From NCBI GenBank assembly GCA_964654355.1, contig CAZZIQ010000016.1, positions 1 through 22,836 on the forward strand: a stretch of 22,836 bases of DNA, read 5' to 3'. Position 1 is the first letter of the stretch. Each line of letters opens with the position of its first letter. The DNA comes from CAZZIQ01 sp964654355 (GTDB taxonomy: Bacteria > Pseudomonadota > Gammaproteobacteria > GCF-002020875). The position numbers and the translations under genes were made by a program. The notes below the pieces were generated by a model that was not told where the DNA came from, searched no databases, and saw only the letters and a list, made by a program, of their open reading frames with translations. Positions 1 to 7,256 of this stretch are shown in pieces.

Positions 1-1099
1 GTTTGTTTTTCAGTAGCTGCTGCGAAAGTTCAGGCTGAAGCAGGGAATAGGTGCCCGCTGAGCCACAGCATAAATGGCTATCGGTGATGGTGGGTAGGGC
101 ATAACCGATTCTTTCTAAAATACGCTCGACCACGCCATTGAGTTGCTGTCCATGTTGCAACGTGCAGGGGCAATGGAAGGCGATGGTCTTGTGTGGTTTT
201 TTCTTTAATGGTTGCTGTGCAAGGTGCGTGTCCAGCAATGGTTCAAGCACTTCGCTGACATCTTTCGCGAGCGCAGCCACACGCTTCGCTTTGTCGGCAT
301 ACGCCGTATCGTCTTTGAGGATATGGCCATAGTCTTTGACTTGAACGCCGCACCCGCTGGCTGTGATCACGATGGCTTCAGCGCCGTTTTCAATCTCTGG
401 CCACCAGGCATCAATGTTTTTACGAATCTGATTCTTGGCTTCTTCGCTGGCGGACAAATGCTGACTGACCGCACCGCAACAGCCGGCTTCCGCGCTGGAG
501 ACGAGTTGAACCCCGAGCTTGGCGAAGACCCGGCGTGCCGCCACGTTGGTTTGTGGGGTTGCGCTGGATTGCGCGCAGCCTTCGAGCAACAACATGCGGC
601 GCGCCAGTGATTCACGCGGCAGCGTCTGCGTGTGTTGGCGCAGCGGAATCTTGCGCTGGAGTGCGCCGGGCAAGAGCGGGCGCAGGGTTTGTCCGATGCG
701 CAGCAAAAGGGCGAAGCGTTTCGGGTGCGGCAAGATCAGTCGCAACAGTCTGCGTTGGACGCGCTCATGCAATGGCCGTGCGATCTTGGTTTCGAGTAAC
801 TCGCGTCCGATTTCTAACAGTCGGCTATAGCGCACGCCGGAAGGACAGGTCGTTTCGCAGGCGCGACAAGTTAAGCAGCGGTCGAGATGCTCTTGAGTGG
901 CGCGATTGATCGCTGCGCCTTCTAAGACTTGTTTGATTTGATAAATCCGACCGCGCGGACCGTCGAGTTCATCGCCCAACAATTGATAGGTTGGGCATGT
1001 AGCGGTGCAGAAGCCGCAATGCACGCAGGCACGCAGGATGGATTCGGCTTCTTGGCCGGCTGCGCTACGCTGATATTCGGGGAGGAGCTGGGTTTGCAT
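1..1099 (-). CDS. glcF: Glycolate oxidase iron-sulfur subunit GlcF (partial)
   Basis: This is the electron-transfer subunit of membrane-associated glycolate oxidase, which passes electrons from glycolate oxidation in GlcD/GlcE towards the quinone pool. Reading from the ATG at 1099, two [4Fe-4S] motifs are visible: Cys25, 28, 31, 35 (CVHCGFCTATCP) and Cys75, 78, 81, 85 (CLTCRACETTCP). Cysteine-rich CCG motifs typical of the family follow (AGCCGAVS and HLCCGSAGT). The window holds 366 codons. The E. coli protein is about 407 residues, so roughly the last 40 are beyond the left edge. It starts 12 nt after the glcE stop, so it is the last gene seen of a glcD-glcE-glcF operon. I see no strong ribosome binding site. 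No frameshift is visible. Identification is secure from motifs and operon context. Confidence 0.95.
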   Translation of the reverse strand, partial: MQTQLLPEYQRSAAGQEAESILRACVHCGFCTATCPTYQLLGDELDGPRGRIYQIKQVLEGAAINRATQEHLDRCLTCRACETTCPSGVRYSRLLEIGRELLETKIARPLHERVQRRLLRLILPHPKRFALLLRIGQTLRPLLPGALQRKIPLRQHTQTLPRESLARRMLLLEGCAQSSATPQTNVAARRVFAKLGVQLVSSAEAGCCGAVSQHLSASEEAKNQIRKNIDAWWPEIENGAEAIVITASGCGVQVKDYGHILKDDTAYADKAKRVAALAKDVSEVLEPLLDTHLAQQPLKKKPHKTIAFHCPCTLQHGQQLNGVVERILERIGYALPTITDSHLCCGSAGTYSLLQPELSQQLLKNK

Positions 1100-1111
1100 C
1101 AGAGTTGCTGG

Positions 1112-2188
1112 CTATAGCCCCGGAATCAGACGATCTGGATTGAGAATACCGGCGGGATCAAACGCCTGTTTGAGGTTGCGATGTACGCGCAAGAGTCCGT
1201 CACTGAGCGGTTGAAAAACGGGTGCACAATCGGCCGCTACGTTCTTTTTATGGAACAAGGTGGCATGCCCGCCGTGTGCTGCCGCCCAGGTGCGAATCGC
1301 GTTTGCTTCGGATAAGGGTGCATGCAGCCAGCGCAATGCACCGTGCCATTCTTGCGCAACCTCGCCCCAGGTCTCGGGCTGTTCTGCAAGTGGGTCGATG
1401 GACACGCGCCAGAGAGGAAGCTCGTGTGTAAAGAACGCATGTTGATGCTCACGCAAGCCATGCCAGAAATCCTGACAATTGGCTTTGCGCTCCCCACCAA
1501 GACCATGGCGGGTTGCTTCAATGGCGGCACTGCTTCCTGCAAAACGCAGGTAGAGTTTTTGATTGAGCATAGCGCTGGCAACAATGGGCAAGGGTTTGCG
1601 TCCCAGTTCGTTGAGCCACTTGCGCGCTTTGCTCGGGCTGAGTTCATAAATGCGTGTTTCCTCGAATTCAGGCTTCGGCAGTACTTTGAGTGAGGTCTCC
1701 AGCAAAACCCCCAGCGTACCCAATGCGCCGCACATCAAGCGTGATACGTCATAACCGGCAACATTCTTCATCACTTCGCCACCAAATTTCAGGTCTTTGC
1801 CTTCGCCATTGAGGATGCGCGTACCGAGCACAGCATCCCGTGCAGCACCGGCGCTAACACGGTTGGGGCCAGAAAAGTTACAGGCGAGCGTGCCGCCCAG
1901 CGTCGCACTGTCGCCGAAGTGAGGTGGGTCAAATGTGAGTTGTTGGTTGTGTTCCTCTAAGAGCGCTTCAATCTCACGCAAAGGGGTGCCGCTCCGTGCG
2001 GTGATGACCAGCTCGGTGGGCTCGTAATGAATTACCCCCTGGTGCGCGCCTAGGTCGAGTACTTCGCCGCGTGGGGTTTCACCATAAAACGCCTTGGTGT
2101 TGCCGCCTTGTATACGCAAAGCAAAGCGATGCGCATGCGCTTCGCGCACGCGAGCCTGCAACTCAGCCGTAAGGTCGTGTTCGTTCAT
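1112..2188 (-). CDS. glcE: Glycolate oxidase FAD-binding subunit GlcE
   Basis: GlcE is the second flavin-type subunit of glycolate oxidase and is needed for activity alongside GlcD and GlcF. The 358-residue product is close to the usual 350. It carries the FAD_binding_4 (PCMH-type) domain in its first half: a TARSGTPLREIEALL stretch, then LGGTLACNFSGPNR and KNVAGYDVSRLMCGALGTLG, which form the FAD-binding core. The C-terminus ends in HRNLKQAFDPAGILNPDRL, the shared tail motif of this flavoprotein family. It begins 2 nt after the glcD stop, so translation is probably coupled. No defect is visible. Confidence 0.95.
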   Translation of the reverse strand: MNEHDLTAELQARVREAHAHRFALRIQGGNTKAFYGETPRGEVLDLGAHQGVIHYEPTELVITARSGTPLREIEALLEEHNQQLTFDPPHFGDSATLGGTLACNFSGPNRVSAGAARDAVLGTRILNGEGKDLKFGGEVMKNVAGYDVSRLMCGALGTLGVLLETSLKVLPKPEFEETRIYELSPSKARKWLNELGRKPLPIVASAMLNQKLYLRFAGSSAAIEATRHGLGGERKANCQDFWHGLREHQHAFFTHELPLWRVSIDPLAEQPETWGEVAQEWHGALRWLHAPLSEANAIRTWAAAHGGHATLFHKKNVAADCAPVFQPLSDGLLRVHRNLKQAFDPAGILNPDRLIPGL

Positions 2189-2190
2189 GC

Positions 2191-3711
2191 TTAGAAACGG
2201 TCAAGCTCAGGGAAGCGCACTTCGCCATGATGCACATGCATGGCGCCGAATTCGGCACAGCGATGCAGGGTCGGCACCGCCTTACCTGGGTTCAATAGGC
2301 CCAGTGGATCGAAGGCATGCTTCACGGCATGAAATTGGGTGAGTTCATCGCTTTCAAATTGTGTGCACATCTGATTGATCTTTTCGATGCCCACGCCATG
2401 CTCACCCGTAATGGTGCCGCCGGCTTCGACGCAGAGTTCGAGAATCTTGCCACCGAATTCTTCGGTGCGTTCGAGTTCGCCTGGGGTATTCGCATCGTAA
2501 AGAATCAAGGGGTGCAGGTTGCCATCGCCGGCATGAAACACATTGGCGACGCGTAGTTTGTATTCATCGGACCAGGCTTCAATTTGTTGTAAGACACGCG
2601 GCAGGTTTTTGCGCGGGATGGTGCCATCCATGCAGTAATAGTCGGGCGAAATACGGCCTACGGCAGGGAACGCATTCTTGCGGCCTTTCCAAAAACGGAC
2701 GCGCTCATCTTCGGTTTTGGCGGTGCGCACTTCCGTGGCCTGGGCTTTTACCAAGAGTTCGCGCACCTGAAAGATTTGTTGCGAGACTTCGGCATTCGAG
2801 CCATCCAGTTCGCAGAGTAAGATTGCGGCGGCATCCGTGGGATAACCAGCATGCACAAAATCTTCTGCCGCTTGAATGGCGAGTCGATCCATCATCTCAA
2901 GCCCCGCAGGAATGATCCCGGCAGCGATGAGGTCGCCGACGGCCTGACCGGCTTTTGCCACATCATCAAATGCGGCCAGCACCACTTGAGTGCGTTCTGG
3001 TTTTGGCAATAGCCGCACCGTAACTTCAACGATTACGCCAAGCATGCCTTCGGAGCCGGTGAACAGGGCAAGCAGGTCGTACCCGGCTGCATCAAGACCT
3101 TCGCTGCCGATGGTGAGCAGTTCGCCGTCCATGGTGACAATCTTGACTTCGACCAGGTTATGCACGGTTAGGCCATATTTCAGGCAGTGCACGCCACCTG
3201 AGTTCTCGGCCACATTGCCGCCGATGGTGCAGGCGATTTGTGAGGAGGGGTCTGGGGCGTAATAGAGGTTATGCGGTGCGGCGGCCTCGGAGATGGCGAG
3301 ATTGCGGACTCCGGGCTGCACCCGGGCGCGCTGGCGTGCGGCGTCCACCTCAAGAATTTCGGTAAAACGGGCAAGGCTGAGCAAGACGCCTTCTGGGTGC
3401 GGGAGTGCGCCCCCAGAGAGCCCGGTGCCGGCTCCGCGTGCGACGACCGGGATCTGCAGGCGATGGCACAGCTTCATCACGGCCTGGACCTGTGTCACGC
3501 TGCGCGGTAACACTGCGACCCGCGGCAGTTGGCGATAGGCCGAGAGCCCGTCGCATTCGTAGGCGCGCAGCTCGGCTTCGTCAGCGATTACGGCATCTTC
3601 CGGCAGGATGGAGCGCAGATCGCTCAGTAAGGTCTGCGCTACGGCATGCGCGTTGGTGGCGTGCTCGTGGCGGTGTTCCGGGTGGGGGTGCGGTCCATTG
3701 TGGCTGTGCAT
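2191..3711 (-). CDS. glcD: Glycolate oxidase catalytic FAD subunit GlcD
   Basis: GlcD is the FAD-linked subunit that oxidises glycolate (and D-lactate in related enzymes) to the 2-oxo acid. The 506-residue product closely resembles E. coli GlcD: YECDGLSAYR near residue 50, RGAGTGLSGGALP, the FAD-binding block PDPSSQIACTIGGNVAENSGG, ALFTGSEGMLGV, the active-site region NVFHAGDGNLHPL and GEHGVGIEKINQMC, and the tail HRCAEFGAMHVHHGEV. I chose the ATG at 3711. A longer frame exists from a TTG at 3768, but the ATG gives a length ahead of the ECDGLSAYR motif close to E. coli. The N-terminus is unusual, with eight histidines in the first 22 residues. It is the first gene of glcDEF and is divergent from rpsF. 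No regulator gene (glcC-like) lies next to it here. Confidence 0.96.
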   Translation of the reverse strand: MHSHNGPHPHPEHRHEHATNAHAVAQTLLSDLRSILPEDAVIADEAELRAYECDGLSAYRQLPRVAVLPRSVTQVQAVMKLCHRLQIPVVARGAGTGLSGGALPHPEGVLLSLARFTEILEVDAARQRARVQPGVRNLAISEAAAPHNLYYAPDPSSQIACTIGGNVAENSGGVHCLKYGLTVHNLVEVKIVTMDGELLTIGSEGLDAAGYDLLALFTGSEGMLGVIVEVTVRLLPKPERTQVVLAAFDDVAKAGQAVGDLIAAGIIPAGLEMMDRLAIQAAEDFVHAGYPTDAAAILLCELDGSNAEVSQQIFQVRELLVKAQATEVRTAKTEDERVRFWKGRKNAFPAVGRISPDYYCMDGTIPRKNLPRVLQQIEAWSDEYKLRVANVFHAGDGNLHPLILYDANTPGELERTEEFGGKILELCVEAGGTITGEHGVGIEKINQMCTQFESDELTQFHAVKHAFDPLGLLNPGKAVPTLHRCAEFGAMHVHHGEVRFPELDRF

Positions 3712-3818
3712 CGGCGCACACTGTAGCGCAAAACTGCACTCCTTTCGTCGGGATTGGCGGCTGCTCAATCGATGCGGCCGAAGTGCTTGATTTTTCGTGA
3801 GTTTGATGCGGTTTTTTC

Positions 3819-3847
3819 TTGTTCTTTCGCCTGCTCATGGCTAGAAT
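3819..3847 (+). promoter_or_regulatory. Probable sigma-70 promoter of the rpsF operon
   Basis: TTGTTC at 3819-3824 and TAGAAT at 3842-3847 are separated by exactly 17 bp. This predicts transcription starting near 3854, about 60 nt before the rpsF ATG. It is the best-formed promoter in the window and fits a highly expressed ribosomal-protein operon. Confidence 0.65.
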
Positions 3848-3864
3848 GCGCGCTCTTTTGCTAA

Positions 3865-3910
3865 CCCTGCTTGTGCATCTGTGACGGATCGCAGGCAAAC
3901 CCGTAGGGAG
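3865..3910 (+). promoter_or_regulatory. Possible S6:S18 autoregulatory leader before rpsF
   Basis: CCTGC (3866-3870) can pair with GCAGG (3891-3895). An inner 4-bp helix (3877-3880 with 3886-3889) sits off-centre beyond an asymmetric loop, and an unpaired CCCGT follows at 3900-3904, just before the ribosome binding site GGGAG (3906-3910). In many bacteria the S6:S18 complex binds a leader motif containing CCG upstream of rpsF. That family knowledge, not a covariance match, is the basis for this call. CCCT (3865-3868) could also pair with AGGG (3905-3908) and mask the ribosome binding site. Confidence 0.35.
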
Positions 3911-3916
3911 AATCAC

Positions 3917-4378
3917 ATGCGTCACTATGAAGTTGTATTCATGGTCCACCCTGATCAGGGCGACCAGGTTGCTGGCATGATCGACCGCTATAAGAGCATG
4001 GCCGAAGCCGCTGGCGGCAAAATGCACCGCTTGGAAGATTGGGGCCGTCGTCCATTGGCCTACATGATCAACAAGGTGCACAAAGCACACTATGTTTTGA
4101 TGAACGTTGAATGCCCGAGCTCGGTCATCGATGAAATCACCGAACTGTTCAAGTTCAACGATGCGGTCATGCGTCACATTGTTCTGCTCAAGGACAAGGC
4201 GATTACTGGTCCATCTGCAATGCTGAAGAAGATCGAGCGTGATGCCGAACGTGAGCGTGAACGCGCTGCGCGTGGTGATCGCGGCGACCGTGGCGATCGT
4301 GCGCCACGGGATGGCGATAATGCAGACAGTGACGATAACGCAGACAACAATGACGATGACGACCGCGACGCGGCCTAA
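3917..4378 (+). CDS. rpsF: 30S ribosomal protein S6
   Basis: S6 binds 16S rRNA in the central domain as a heterodimer with S18. The first 100 residues match the family: MRHYEVVFMVHPDQ at the N-terminus, EDWGRRPLAYMINK in the middle and HYVLMNVECPSSVIDE. The ATG at 3917 is chosen because GGGAG lies 6 nt upstream and the homologous protein starts with MRHYE; an in-frame GTG at 3881 would add 12 residues of no family resemblance. The protein has 153 residues against about 131-135 in E. coli. The extra length is a low-complexity tail from about residue 106: ERERER, then GDR three times, then a very acidic Asp/Asn stretch. It is first in an operon with rpsR, a DUF2232 gene and rplI. Confidence 0.97.
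   Translation: MRHYEVVFMVHPDQGDQVAGMIDRYKSMAEAAGGKMHRLEDWGRRPLAYMINKVHKAHYVLMNVECPSSVIDEITELFKFNDAVMRHIVLLKDKAITGPSAMLKKIERDAERERERAARGDRGDRGDRAPRDGDNADSDDNADNNDDDDRDAA
4274..4300 (+). repeat. Three tandem 9-bp units encoding Gly-Asp-Arg in rpsF
   Basis: Codons 120-128 of rpsF read Gly-Asp-Arg three times. The DNA copies differ only at third codon positions, which suggests selection on the peptide or an older duplication. The repeat opens the acidic tail of S6. Confidence 0.8.
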
Positions 4379-4421
4379 TTCGTAACCTCATCGTTTTCAT
4401 TACAGATTTAGGAGATTCATC

Positions 4422-4667
4422 ATGGCAGGTGCACCCGTACGTCGTCGTAGCCGCGGTCCGAGCGGCCCAGGTCCGATTGGTAAGGACGCAGGCGAAATCG
4501 ATTACAAGAACGTAGATTTGCTGCGTGACTATGTCACTGAAGCGGGCAAGATCGTTCCGTCCCGTATTTCCGGTAACAGCGCCCCAACCCAGCGTGCATT
4601 GACCCGTGCGGTCAAATTGGCACGGTTCCTGGCGCTGATTCCATACACCGATCGTCACAAGATCTGA
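4422..4667 (+). CDS. rpsR: 30S ribosomal protein S18
   Basis: S18 forms the S6:S18 dimer on the platform of the small subunit. The 81-residue product (E. coli 75) has the family core: IDYKNVDLLRDYVTEAGKIVPSRISG followed by TQRALTRAVKLARFLALIPYTDRH. A clear AGGAGA ribosome binding site precedes the ATG. Only 43 nt separate it from rpsF, so there is no priB gene between them as there is in E. coli. It is co-transcribed with rpsF. Confidence 0.97.
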   Translation: MAGAPVRRRSRGPSGPGPIGKDAGEIDYKNVDLLRDYVTEAGKIVPSRISGNSAPTQRALTRAVKLARFLALIPYTDRHKI

Positions 4668-4679
4668 GTATGTATGCTG

Positions 4680-4703
4680 CACCGCTGGCTTCGCCTAGCG
4701 GTG
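4680..4703 (+). promoter_or_regulatory. Hairpin next to the ribosome binding site of the DUF2232 gene
   Basis: CACCGCT (4680-4686) pairs with AGCGGTG (4697-4703). An inner GGC/GCC helix and a one-base bulge make a 10-bp hairpin. It ends one base before the AGGGAG ribosome binding site (4705-4710) of the downstream gene. No T-run follows, so it is not an intrinsic terminator. It may tune readthrough, mRNA stability or translation of the membrane gene relative to rpsR. Confidence 0.5.
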
Positions 4704-4716
4704 TAGGGAGTTTGTC

Positions 4717-5631
4717 ATGCAGGCACTGGCTCGATTCATCCTGCGCGGACGTGCGCAGGCCTTTGCATCGACCCTCGTTGGGACGTTACTGACCTTTCTG
4801 TTTCCCCTGGTCAATCTGGGCAGCGCAGTGATTGCGTTGGTCACATTGCGTGAGGGTGCGCGTGAAGGCGTACTTCAGATTGTCGGCGTTGGTGTATTGC
4901 TGGCACTGTTTGCGTTGTATCTCGGTGGCTCAGCGCATGTCGGTTTGCTCTTTGCTGCGTTTATGTGGTTGCCGGTGTGGTTGATTGCGCTGCAGCTACG
5001 ACGTTCGCGTTCGCTTTCGGGTGCATTGGAGTTGGCCGGGGCGTTTGGTCTGTTGCCAGTGTTACTGCTCTATGTCCTGAGTGAGGGCAATCCAGATCAA
5101 TTGTGGGTTGGCATGATGACAACCCTGCAAGAGATGCCGGACTTAATGCCGGCGATGAGCGAGATGTTGGCGGTATTGGCTGAATCGCCGCTGCCGGGTT
5201 GGGTTGGACAAATTGGGATGTCCACGGTGCTCGGCTTGGTTGTGTCACTGTTGTTGGCTCGTGCGCTGCAAGCCGCAGCGTTCAACCCAGGTGGCTTTCG
5301 TGAAGAGTTTCATGCGCTGCGCTTAAGCATGCCGCTGTACTGGATCACGGTTGGCTTGGGGGTATTGGGAGTCATGAACGGCGGCCAGGGTTTGTTCGCG
5401 GACATGTTGCAAGTCGTGCTGACGTTGTACTTCTTGCAGGGTCTTGCCGTCGTGCATGGCCTGTTGGGGATTCATGGCGGGGCAGCGATGTGGTTGCCAG
5501 GCCTGTATGTGTTGTTGGTGTTGTTCTTCAATCCAGCGATGTTGGTGTTGGCCTTGCTAGGCTTTACCGATCGTTGGATGGACTTTCGCGCGCGTGCGTT
5601 GCGTAAGAACGGGAACAACAAGCCGGATTAA
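4717..5631 (+). CDS. DUF2232 (YybS-like) integral membrane protein
   Basis: The 304-residue product is strongly hydrophobic, with about eight likely membrane segments spread from residue 20 to residue 285, and a short basic, polar C-terminus (residues about 287-304). Position and overall character match the DUF2232/YybS-like membrane protein found between rpsR and rplI in pseudomonads and related bacteria. Its function is not established, and I see no catalytic motif. The ATG at 4717 has GGGAG 6 nt upstream. Its place inside a ribosomal-protein operon suggests growth-linked expression. The family call rests mainly on topology and synteny. Confidence 0.8.
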   Translation: MQALARFILRGRAQAFASTLVGTLLTFLFPLVNLGSAVIALVTLREGAREGVLQIVGVGVLLALFALYLGGSAHVGLLFAAFMWLPVWLIALQLRRSRSLSGALELAGAFGLLPVLLLYVLSEGNPDQLWVGMMTTLQEMPDLMPAMSEMLAVLAESPLPGWVGQIGMSTVLGLVVSLLLARALQAAAFNPGGFREEFHALRLSMPLYWITVGLGVLGVMNGGQGLFADMLQVVLTLYFLQGLAVVHGLLGIHGGAAMWLPGLYVLLVLFFNPAMLVLALLGFTDRWMDFRARALRKNGNNKPD

Positions 5632-5723
5632 GAGTAAAAGTTTTAGCCCGCATGTGCCGTCTGCATGCGATTCGGCTTTTGAGACGGACGATTGATTATT
5701 TGAACGGATAACTGGAGAAGCTC

Positions 5724-6173
5724 ATGGATGTGATCCTGCTCGAAAAGGTAGCTAACCTGGGACAACTCGGGGACAAGGTCACGGTCAAGCCAGGCTATGC
5801 GCGGAACTTTCTGATCCCGCAAGGCAAGGCGAAGCCGGCCACCCCCAATAATTTGGCCGAGTTTGAAGCACGTCGTGCCGAACTCGAAAAGGCTGCAGCG
5901 GAAGCATTGGCGAAGGCGCAAACGCGCGCGGATGCCATTACTGCGTTGAAGATCAGCATTACCCACGCTGCTGGTGATGAAGGCAAGCTGTTTGGCTCTG
6001 TGGGTGCTGCTGAAATCGCTGCGGCTGTGACTGCGGCAGGCGCGGACCTCAAGAAGGCGGAAGTCCGTCTTCCGAACGGTGCGTTGCGCAGCACGGGCGA
6101 GCACACCGTAGGTGTGCAACTGCATACGGATGTACTGATCGAGATCACTCTCGAAATCGCGCCGGAAGCCTAA
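5724..6173 (+). CDS. rplI: 50S ribosomal protein L9
   Basis: L9 binds 23S rRNA near the base of the L1 stalk and has two globular domains joined by a long helix. The 149-residue length equals that of E. coli. The N-terminal domain shows VILLEKVANLGQLGDKVTVKPGYARNFL with the family signature GYARNFLIPQGKA. The connecting helix is rich in Ala, Glu and Arg (about residues 45-75). The C-terminal domain shows GDEGKLFGSVGAAEIA and EVRLPNGALRSTGEH. A GGAG ribosome binding site lies before the ATG. It is the last gene of the rpsF operon and is followed by a strong terminator. Confidence 0.98.
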   Translation: MDVILLEKVANLGQLGDKVTVKPGYARNFLIPQGKAKPATPNNLAEFEARRAELEKAAAEALAKAQTRADAITALKISITHAAGDEGKLFGSVGAAEIAAAVTAAGADLKKAEVRLPNGALRSTGEHTVGVQLHTDVLIEITLEIAPEA

Positions 6174-6189
6174 GTTTCTGCAGAGACGG

Positions 6190-6216
6190 AAAAAGGCGGC
6201 TTCGGCCGCCTTTTTC
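6190..6216 (+). terminator. Rho-independent terminator after rplI
   Basis: GGCGGC (6195-6200), a stable TTCG loop and GCCGCC (6205-6210) are flanked by AAAAA and TTTTT. It ends the rpsF-rplI operon. The symmetric A and T runs mean it could also act on the opposite strand. Confidence 0.95.
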
Positions 6217-6217
6217 T

Positions 6218-6248
6218 TTGCCCGGATGCGGCGGACTTAGGGCAGAAT
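6218..6248 (+). promoter_or_regulatory. Weak candidate promoter for ldhA, possibly leaderless
   Basis: TTGCCC (6218-6223) and CAGAAT (6243-6248) are 19 bp apart. The -10-like element ends 6 nt before the ATG at 6255, so a start at the usual distance would fall on the ATG. No ribosome binding site is visible. Confidence 0.35.
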
Positions 6249-6254
6249 GCGGAC

Positions 6255-7256
6255 ATGAAACTCACGGTATTCAGTACGCATGACTATGATCGCGATGCGT
6301 TAGAGCAAGCCAACGCCGCGCGGGGAATCACGCTTCACTTCCTAACCGAGTCGCTCAACCAGGACACCGCCGTGCTGGCGCAGGGATCCGAGGGTGTGTG
6401 CGTGTTTGTTCATGATCGTTTGGATCGGGCGACGCTTACTGCACTACAAATCGCTGGCGTTCAATTCGTTCTGCTGCGCTGTGCCGGTTATGACCACCTT
6501 GATGAGACTGCAGCCAAAGAGATAGGTCTTGGCGTAGCCCGCGTACCCGCCTATTCGCCGCATGCGATTGCTGAACATGCGGTGTTGTTACTGCAAGCGC
6601 TCAATCGTCGTCTCAAGTCGGCAACCCTGCGCACTGCGCAGTGGAACTTTGCATTGGAAGGCTTATTGGGGCGGGATCTCTCTTCGAGTACTGTCGGGGT
6701 GTTTGGTACGGGGCGGATTGGTCGGGTGACGGCCGAGATTTTGTTGGGCTATGGCGCAACAGTGTTGGCGCATGATTTTGCGCCCGATGCAGCGCTTGAA
6801 GCGCGTGGCGTTCGTTATGTCACGCGCGAAATGTTACTGAGCGAAAGCGAGATGTTGAGCGTGCATGTCCCATTGTGTGCGCCGACGCGGCATTTGATCG
6901 ATCGTGATGCGCTGGCATTGATGCGTCCAGATGCGTTGTTGGTGAATACCGCGCGTGGACCGGTTGTGGATACTCAAGCAGTACTCGAAGCCTTGGAGAA
7001 AGGCCGTCTCGGCGGTTATGCGATGGATGTGTACGAGCATGAAGCTGGGTTGTTCTTTGCCGATCATTCCAAAGCACCGCCAGATGACGCATTACTGCAG
7101 AAATTGATGGCGCGCGAAGATGTATTGGTGACGCCGCATCAAGCCTTCTTCACACGCGAGGCCTTGGCCAACATTGCTGAAACCAGCTTAGCGAGCTTTG
7201 CGTCCTTCATGCGCGGGGAAGAGCCGGATACAGGGATTGTGGTGCGCTGTTACTGA
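6255..7256 (+). CDS. ldhA: D-lactate dehydrogenase (NAD-dependent, LdhA type)
   Basis: The product belongs to the D-isomer 2-hydroxyacid dehydrogenases and most resembles E. coli fermentative LdhA, which reduces pyruvate to D-lactate with NADH in the cytosol. The 333 residues match the usual 329. Features in order: MKLTVFSTHDYD at the N-terminus, RCAGYDHLD (75-83), RVPAYSPHAIAEHA, the Rossmann loop GTGRIGR (151-157), and the catalytic triad Arg234 (NTARG), Glu263 (DVYEHE) and His295 (PHQAF). LFFADHS after DVYEHE is typical of the LdhA subgroup. It lies between rplI and dnaB, has its own start region after a terminator, and overlaps the convergent reductase-like gene by 7 nt at the stops. A related 2-hydroxyacid specificity cannot be excluded. 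Confidence 0.9.
   Translation: MKLTVFSTHDYDRDALEQANAARGITLHFLTESLNQDTAVLAQGSEGVCVFVHDRLDRATLTALQIAGVQFVLLRCAGYDHLDETAAKEIGLGVARVPAYSPHAIAEHAVLLLQALNRRLKSATLRTAQWNFALEGLLGRDLSSSTVGVFGTGRIGRVTAEILLGYGATVLAHDFAPDAALEARGVRYVTREMLLSESEMLSVHVPLCAPTRHLIDRDALALMRPDALLVNTARGPVVDTQAVLEALEKGRLGGYAMDVYEHEAGLFFADHSKAPPDDALLQKLMAREDVLVTPHQAFFTREALANIAETSLASFASFMRGEEPDTGIVVRCY

Noticed and set aside
212..610. Plus-strand open frames of 124-132 codons within the first 1.1 kb
   Set aside because: They are antisense to glcF, whose iron-sulfur motifs settle the coding strand.
3581..4177. A 198-codon open frame on the minus strand across rpsF and the glcD start
   Set aside because: It is antisense to S6, which is certain, and its translation shows no domain pattern; it is a frame shadow.
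4379..4421. priB between rpsF and rpsR
   Set aside because: The spacer is only 43 nt, too short for any gene; priB is absent at this locus.
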